Below are positions 14,958-17,512 of a DNA stretch of 17,512 bases, one piece after another (the stretch's first letter is position 1; every line of letters starts with the position of its first letter). The notes below the pieces were generated by a model, which was not told the origin of the DNA, did not search any database, and worked only from the letters and a program-made list of their open reading frames with translations. The translations under genes were made by a program, and so were the position numbers. The stretch is from Promethearchaeota archaeon. GTDB taxonomy: Archaea; Asgardarchaeota; Lokiarchaeia; Sigyniarchaeales; SOKP01. The stretch is taken from the NCBI GenBank assembly GCA_019058135.1, contig JAHLWE010000054.1:1-17512 (forward strand). The letters are read 5' to 3'.

Positions 14958-15476
14958 TTATTGATTTAAAATTTGATTCACGATTTGATATATTCTTGCT
15001 CTTTTTAACTGATCTTTAACGAGAGATTTCAACTTACGTAAGTAGTATCTATCAGAATTGTTCATTTTATCTTTATAGGCATATTTTTTTAAGATTAATG
15101 TTAATTTTTGATCAAGAAAAGTGGGAGGAATCTCCAATAATAACTCAATATTACTTGTTTTATTATTTGTGTTAAGATTTTCATTGGAATTGAAAAGTTC
15201 TTTATATTTATAGTTTAAATTATTTATCCAAGTAATTAAATTATCTAGATCCCCACGTAGATAAGTTCTTGAATTTAGAAACTTTTTAAAATCCGATACA
15301 TAAGAGATGAAAGCATCTATTGGGTCTTTCGATTCTATTTCTTGCTTTTGACTCTTCCTAATTGACTCTTTTATTATTTTTAACTTCTGTTCTTTAAAGG
15401 GGGATATGATTTTCGTTTTTGATTTTGCTTTGTTATTTTTCGAGTTATCCTCATCCAACCATTTATTTAAAGCCAT
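14958..15476 (-). CDS. Lys/Asn-rich protein of unknown function
   Basis: 172 residues from ATG 15476 (MALNKWLDEDNSKNN). The first 45 or so residues are polar and Lys/Ser-rich, probably disordered after a short MALNKWL helix. The region from about 50 to 172 is predicted helical (DAFISYVSDFKKFL, DLDNLITWINNLNYK, LDQKLTLILKKY, YYLRKLKSLVKDQLKRA), with an Asn-rich break near 97-108. There are no cysteines and no membrane segment. No family is recognised. The start codon overlaps a perfect 11-base tandem repeat, and the gene diverges from the HAD hydrolase across 67 bases, so the two may share control. Confidence 0.68.
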   Translation of the reverse strand: MALNKWLDEDNSKNNKAKSKTKIISPFKEQKLKIIKESIRKSQKQEIESKDPIDAFISYVSDFKKFLNSRTYLRGDLDNLITWINNLNYKYKELFNSNENLNTNNKTSNIELLLEIPPTFLDQKLTLILKKYAYKDKMNNSDRYYLRKLKSLVKDQLKRARIYQIVNQILNQ

Positions 15477-15496
15477 CGTTACAATATCGTTACAAT
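15475..15496. repeat. Perfect 11-base tandem repeat at a start codon
   Basis: ATCGTTACAAT occurs twice back to back (15475-15485 and 15486-15496). The first copy includes two bases of the ATG (reverse strand) of the 172-residue gene. It lies between that gene and the shared divergent promoter, so it could be a pair of direct-repeat operator sites or a slippage duplication in the leader. Confidence 0.6.
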
Positions 15497-15501
15497 CATT
15501 A

Positions 15502-15514
15502 AATTTTTATAATC
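15502..15514. promoter_or_regulatory. Shared AT-rich core of a divergent promoter
   Basis: The 67-base gap between the divergent genes has one strong TATA-like core, ATTTTTATAATC. On the forward strand it lies about 30-40 bases before ATG 15544. Read on the reverse strand (TTATAAAAAT) it lies about 26-38 bases before ATG 15476. One near-symmetric box may serve both directions. Confidence 0.35.
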
Positions 15515-15543
15515 TTCTTATTAAATGTTTAATGTGATTAATA

Positions 15544-15789
15544 ATGGATAATTTAATTAAGACTAAAATCAAACCTAGAGGCATTATTTTTGATTTTGGT
15601 TTCACACTATTCCATTTTGAGAATCCATCGCTTGAAAGATATATAGAAATTGAATATCAAGGGCTAAATTTAGTTGCGGAATTTTTAAAAAGCGAGGGGC
15701 TTTTAACTGATGAACTTTTTGAGATATTTGTTGAAAATGTTAAAAAACAGAATATAAAATTTTTACAACTTTGTTTTAGAACTAAATAG
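15544..15789 (+). CDS. HAD-superfamily hydrolase, N-terminal fragment (frameshifted)
   Basis: 81 codons that hold HAD motif I, IIFDFGFTLFHF, with nucleophile Asp17. The second motif Asp is Gly, a common DxGxT variant. The start of the helical cap follows. Translation ends in ...LCFRTK then TAG at 15787-15789. The cap continues immediately in the next frame (IEYPTAYILEL from 15786), and the core motifs II-IV lie in the downstream fragment. A HAD enzyme of about 265 residues is therefore split by one missing base. Alone this fragment cannot fold as an active phosphatase. Start is ATG 15544, with the shared divergent promoter upstream. Confidence 0.8.
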   Translation: MDNLIKTKIKPRGIIFDFGFTLFHFENPSLERYIEIEYQGLNLVAEFLKSEGLLTDELFEIFVENVKKQNIKFLQLCFRTK

Positions 15790-15791
15790 AA
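15781..15791 (+). other. Frameshift site within the HAD gene
   Basis: The sequence reads ACT AAA TAG AA. With one more A in the run (ACT AAA ATA GAA) the frame joins without a gap, giving RTK-IEYPTAY. A one-base loss in a homopolymer is the simplest explanation. Programmed slippage is unlikely, since the P-site Lys codon AAA would re-pair with TAA. Confidence 0.75.
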
Positions 15792-16343
15792 TATCCAACT
15801 GCTTATATTTTAGAACTTGTTTTGAAAAATATTAAGGAATTGGACCCTATAAAAGTGAAAAGATACATAACACCTAAAGTGTTAAATGAATTATCTGATA
15901 AATATCATTCTTTTTCTGATGATGCATGGATTCCTTTTGAAGATACACGAAAAACTCTAGAAACTTTAGCTGAAGTAAAGATAAAGACAGCTGTGTTATC
16001 TAACACCCGGCACCACAATAGCATAATTAATATGTTAAATAAACACCATCTTTTTGATTATTTTAATGTGATTATAACATCTGCAGATTTTGGTAAAAGA
16101 AAACCTAATATAGAAATATTTCAACATACTCTTAAAAAATTAGGCTTATCACACTGTCCAGAGAATTGCATTATGATTGGAGACGAAGCAGCGGATATGA
16201 TTGGTGGAAAAAAAGCCAAATTAAATACATTTTTAATAAAAAGATCTTTTAAATTCCCTTTCGAACAAGATATCCTGCCTAAATATAAACCAGATTTTAG
16301 AATCAATAAGATTTCTGATCTCTTAAATTATATTCATATTTAA
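15786..16343 (+). pseudogene. HAD-superfamily hydrolase, C-terminal fragment (frameshifted)
   Basis: This frame opens right after a TAA at 15783 and contains the rest of the enzyme: the cap helix EYPTAYILELVLKNI, then WIPFEDTRKTLETLAEV, motif II TAVLSNT (Ser/Thr position), motif III with the conserved Lys in DFGKRKPNIEIF, and motif IV MIGDEAADMIGG (GDxxxxD). It matches the haloacid dehalogenase/phosphoglycolate phosphatase-like layout, so the intact protein would hydrolyse a phosphate ester or similar substrate in the cytosol. Nothing marks it as a separate gene: the first start-like codon (TTG at 15822) falls inside the cap helix and has no ribosome site. The stop overlaps the stop of the convergent radical SAM gene by a few bases. 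If the missing base is an assembly error, 15544-16343 is a single intact gene. Confidence 0.78.
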
Positions 16344-17512
16344 CTCTCTTTTTCATGTTTAGATTCGGGTTCTACCTCATTTGCATCTAAAAATTCAACC
16401 ATATTTTTAATTAAATTTTCAAGAAATGTTATTCTGCTTTTCTCATACATTATTTTTAGAAAATAATCTTCCAATTTATCTTTTAATCCTTTTAAATGTC
16501 TAATATTTAATTTCTGCAGTTCGATATAGGAGTTTCTATATAAATTCAAAATTTCTCTTAAGGATAAATTTTTACTAGGGCGAATGCAAGTTAAACCGTA
16601 ATCCAATTGTTCTTTATATTTCCACCAATCAAGAAAATAAAATTCACTTCCATACGTTTCTCTATAATAATCTAAATTGCAGTATAATGGCGTTCCTGGA
16701 AAATTTCGAAATAAATTATAATTTAAATTAACTAAATCAATTTTTTCAGAAATTTTTTTCGAAAATTCAAATGTTTCCTTAAAAGATTCCCTTGTTTCAC
16801 CAGGATGATTGATAATAATATTTAAAACGCAGAATATCTCCAACTTTTCCGAAATTTTCATAATTTCATTAAATTTTTCTATATATTGAGTAGGATTTTT
16901 AGTTTTATTCATGATTGAAAGCATTTTTTTCGAATAAGACTCCAATCCGTACATCAAAGAGATGTTTCTTTTATAAAGTTTAGTTAAAACATCTTCATTT
17001 AAAACATCCAACCGGCATTCGGTCCATACGTGAAAATCAGGCTCTATAGGGTATAAATCCAGAAATTTTAACAACCATTGCCGACTAAAGCCGAAAATTG
17101 GATCATAAAAAGCATAGGATTTAATATTATTAATTTCACCAAATTTAAGCATTGATTCAAATTCCATTTTTGCTCGGTTTGGTGTATAACTTCTCCATCT
17201 TTTATGTACGTTCCCAGTTCCTTCAATTAATTTTTTTTCCATACAAAAGGAGCAATTAAAAGGACAACCCCTACTGAGAGATATGCTCAGAGTAGTGAAT
17301 TCCTTTAAATATTTGTTGTATAAAGAGAAGTCAATCACTGGAAGATCGTCTAATTGTTCAACTGAATCGTTTAGATACTTTTTTGGCGTTTTTTGCTTTT
17401 TAAATCCATCATTAATAATATCCAGGAAGGATCTTTCACCCTCTCCAATAATAATATAATCTATAGGCGTCTGGTCAAATATAAAATCCTGAGGGACAGA
17501 GCTTACCTGGGC
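16340..17512 (-). CDS. B12-binding-domain/radical SAM protein (N-terminus outside the window)
   Basis: 390 residues are visible and the frame is open to the right edge, so the start lies beyond it. The GTG at 17338 is internal, because the preceding residues DYIIIGEGERSFLDII (18-33) are the usual end of a cobalamin-binding domain linker in this class. The iron-sulfur motif CxxxCxxC is in LSRGCPFNCSFC (Cys 83, 87, 90). Further radical SAM landmarks are WTECRLDVL, YGLESYSKKMLSIMNK and NIIINHPGETRESF. It should use a 4Fe-4S cluster and SAM, probably with cobalamin, for a radical reaction such as methylation. The substrate is unknown; such enzymes act in lipid, cofactor and natural-product modification. 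The C-terminal 110 residues are helical and charged. It converges on the HAD gene with overlapping stop codons. Confidence 0.9.
   Translation of the reverse strand, partial: AQVSSVPQDFIFDQTPIDYIIIGEGERSFLDIINDGFKKQKTPKKYLNDSVEQLDDLPVIDFSLYNKYLKEFTTLSISLSRGCPFNCSFCMEKKLIEGTGNVHKRWRSYTPNRAKMEFESMLKFGEINNIKSYAFYDPIFGFSRQWLLKFLDLYPIEPDFHVWTECRLDVLNEDVLTKLYKRNISLMYGLESYSKKMLSIMNKTKNPTQYIEKFNEIMKISEKLEIFCVLNIIINHPGETRESFKETFEFSKKISEKIDLVNLNYNLFRNFPGTPLYCNLDYYRETYGSEFYFLDWWKYKEQLDYGLTCIRPSKNLSLREILNLYRNSYIELQKLNIRHLKGLKDKLEDYFLKIMYEKSRITFLENLIKNMVEFLDANEVEPESKHEKES

Noticed and set aside
16340..17338. GTG at 17338 as the start of the radical SAM gene
   Set aside because: The frame stays open to base 17512 and the upstream residues carry the conserved GEGE linker of B12-binding/radical SAM proteins, so the gene is truncated by the window edge.
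1..17512. CRISPR arrays, tRNA or rRNA genes, insertion sequences, toxin-antitoxin or defence islands
   Set aside because: No regularly spaced repeats, tRNA T-loop motifs, transposase-like proteins or terminal inverted repeats were seen. The lone RHH protein has no adjacent toxin-like gene; the neighbouring 106-residue protein does not resemble known toxins.

Overview
The window is AT-rich archaeal chromosomal DNA. The archaeal evidence is a clamp-loader gene set (replication factor C small and large subunits), archaeal TATA boxes placed close to start codons, and short or absent leaders with GGTGA/GTGAT-type ribosome sites. A very long Lys/Glu-rich coiled-coil/TPR-like repeat protein, several lysine-rich proteins of no recognised family and an ECF-type S protein would fit an Asgard (Lokiarchaeia-like) genome. 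That placement is inference and not proven here.

Layout: (1) 1-4011, a giant repeat protein whose 5' end lies outside the window. It holds five tandem units of almost exactly 120 residues, flanked by related shorter-core units. (2) 4288-5381, three small forward genes: a ribbon-helix-helix (RHH) regulator lacking a normal start codon, a 106-residue protein of unknown function behind a clear TATA box with a dyad, and a double zinc ribbon. (3) 5503-9318, a compact forward cluster: GNAT acetyltransferase, rfcS, a catalytically degenerate rfcS paralogue, and rfcL. (4) 9345-11020, two divergent membrane-protein genes (DUF998-like, and an ECF S component with a C-terminal extension). (5) 11049-14826, reverse genes: pyruvate kinase with an unknown lysine-rich protein upstream, a small Gly/Ala-rich membrane protein, and a sugar-phosphate nucleotidyltransferase with a left-handed beta-helix tail. 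(6) 14958-17512, an unknown Lys/Asn-rich protein divergent from a frameshifted HAD hydrolase, then a B12-binding/radical SAM enzyme running off the right edge.

The clearest functional unit is the RFC cluster. It encodes a presumably ATP-hydrolysing small subunit, a small-subunit paralogue that keeps the P-loop and the SRC arginine-finger motif but has lost Walker B, sensor 1 and sensor 2 residues, and a large subunit. This suggests a three-component clamp loader with specialised, eukaryote-like subunit roles. No tRNA, rRNA, CRISPR array, insertion sequence or recognisable defence system was seen. All intergenic gaps are under 300 bases.

Two genes (RHH and HAD) would each become normal with a one-base change in an A run. 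Either the assembly carries homopolymer errors, or one is a real pseudogene and the other starts at a non-AUG codon.
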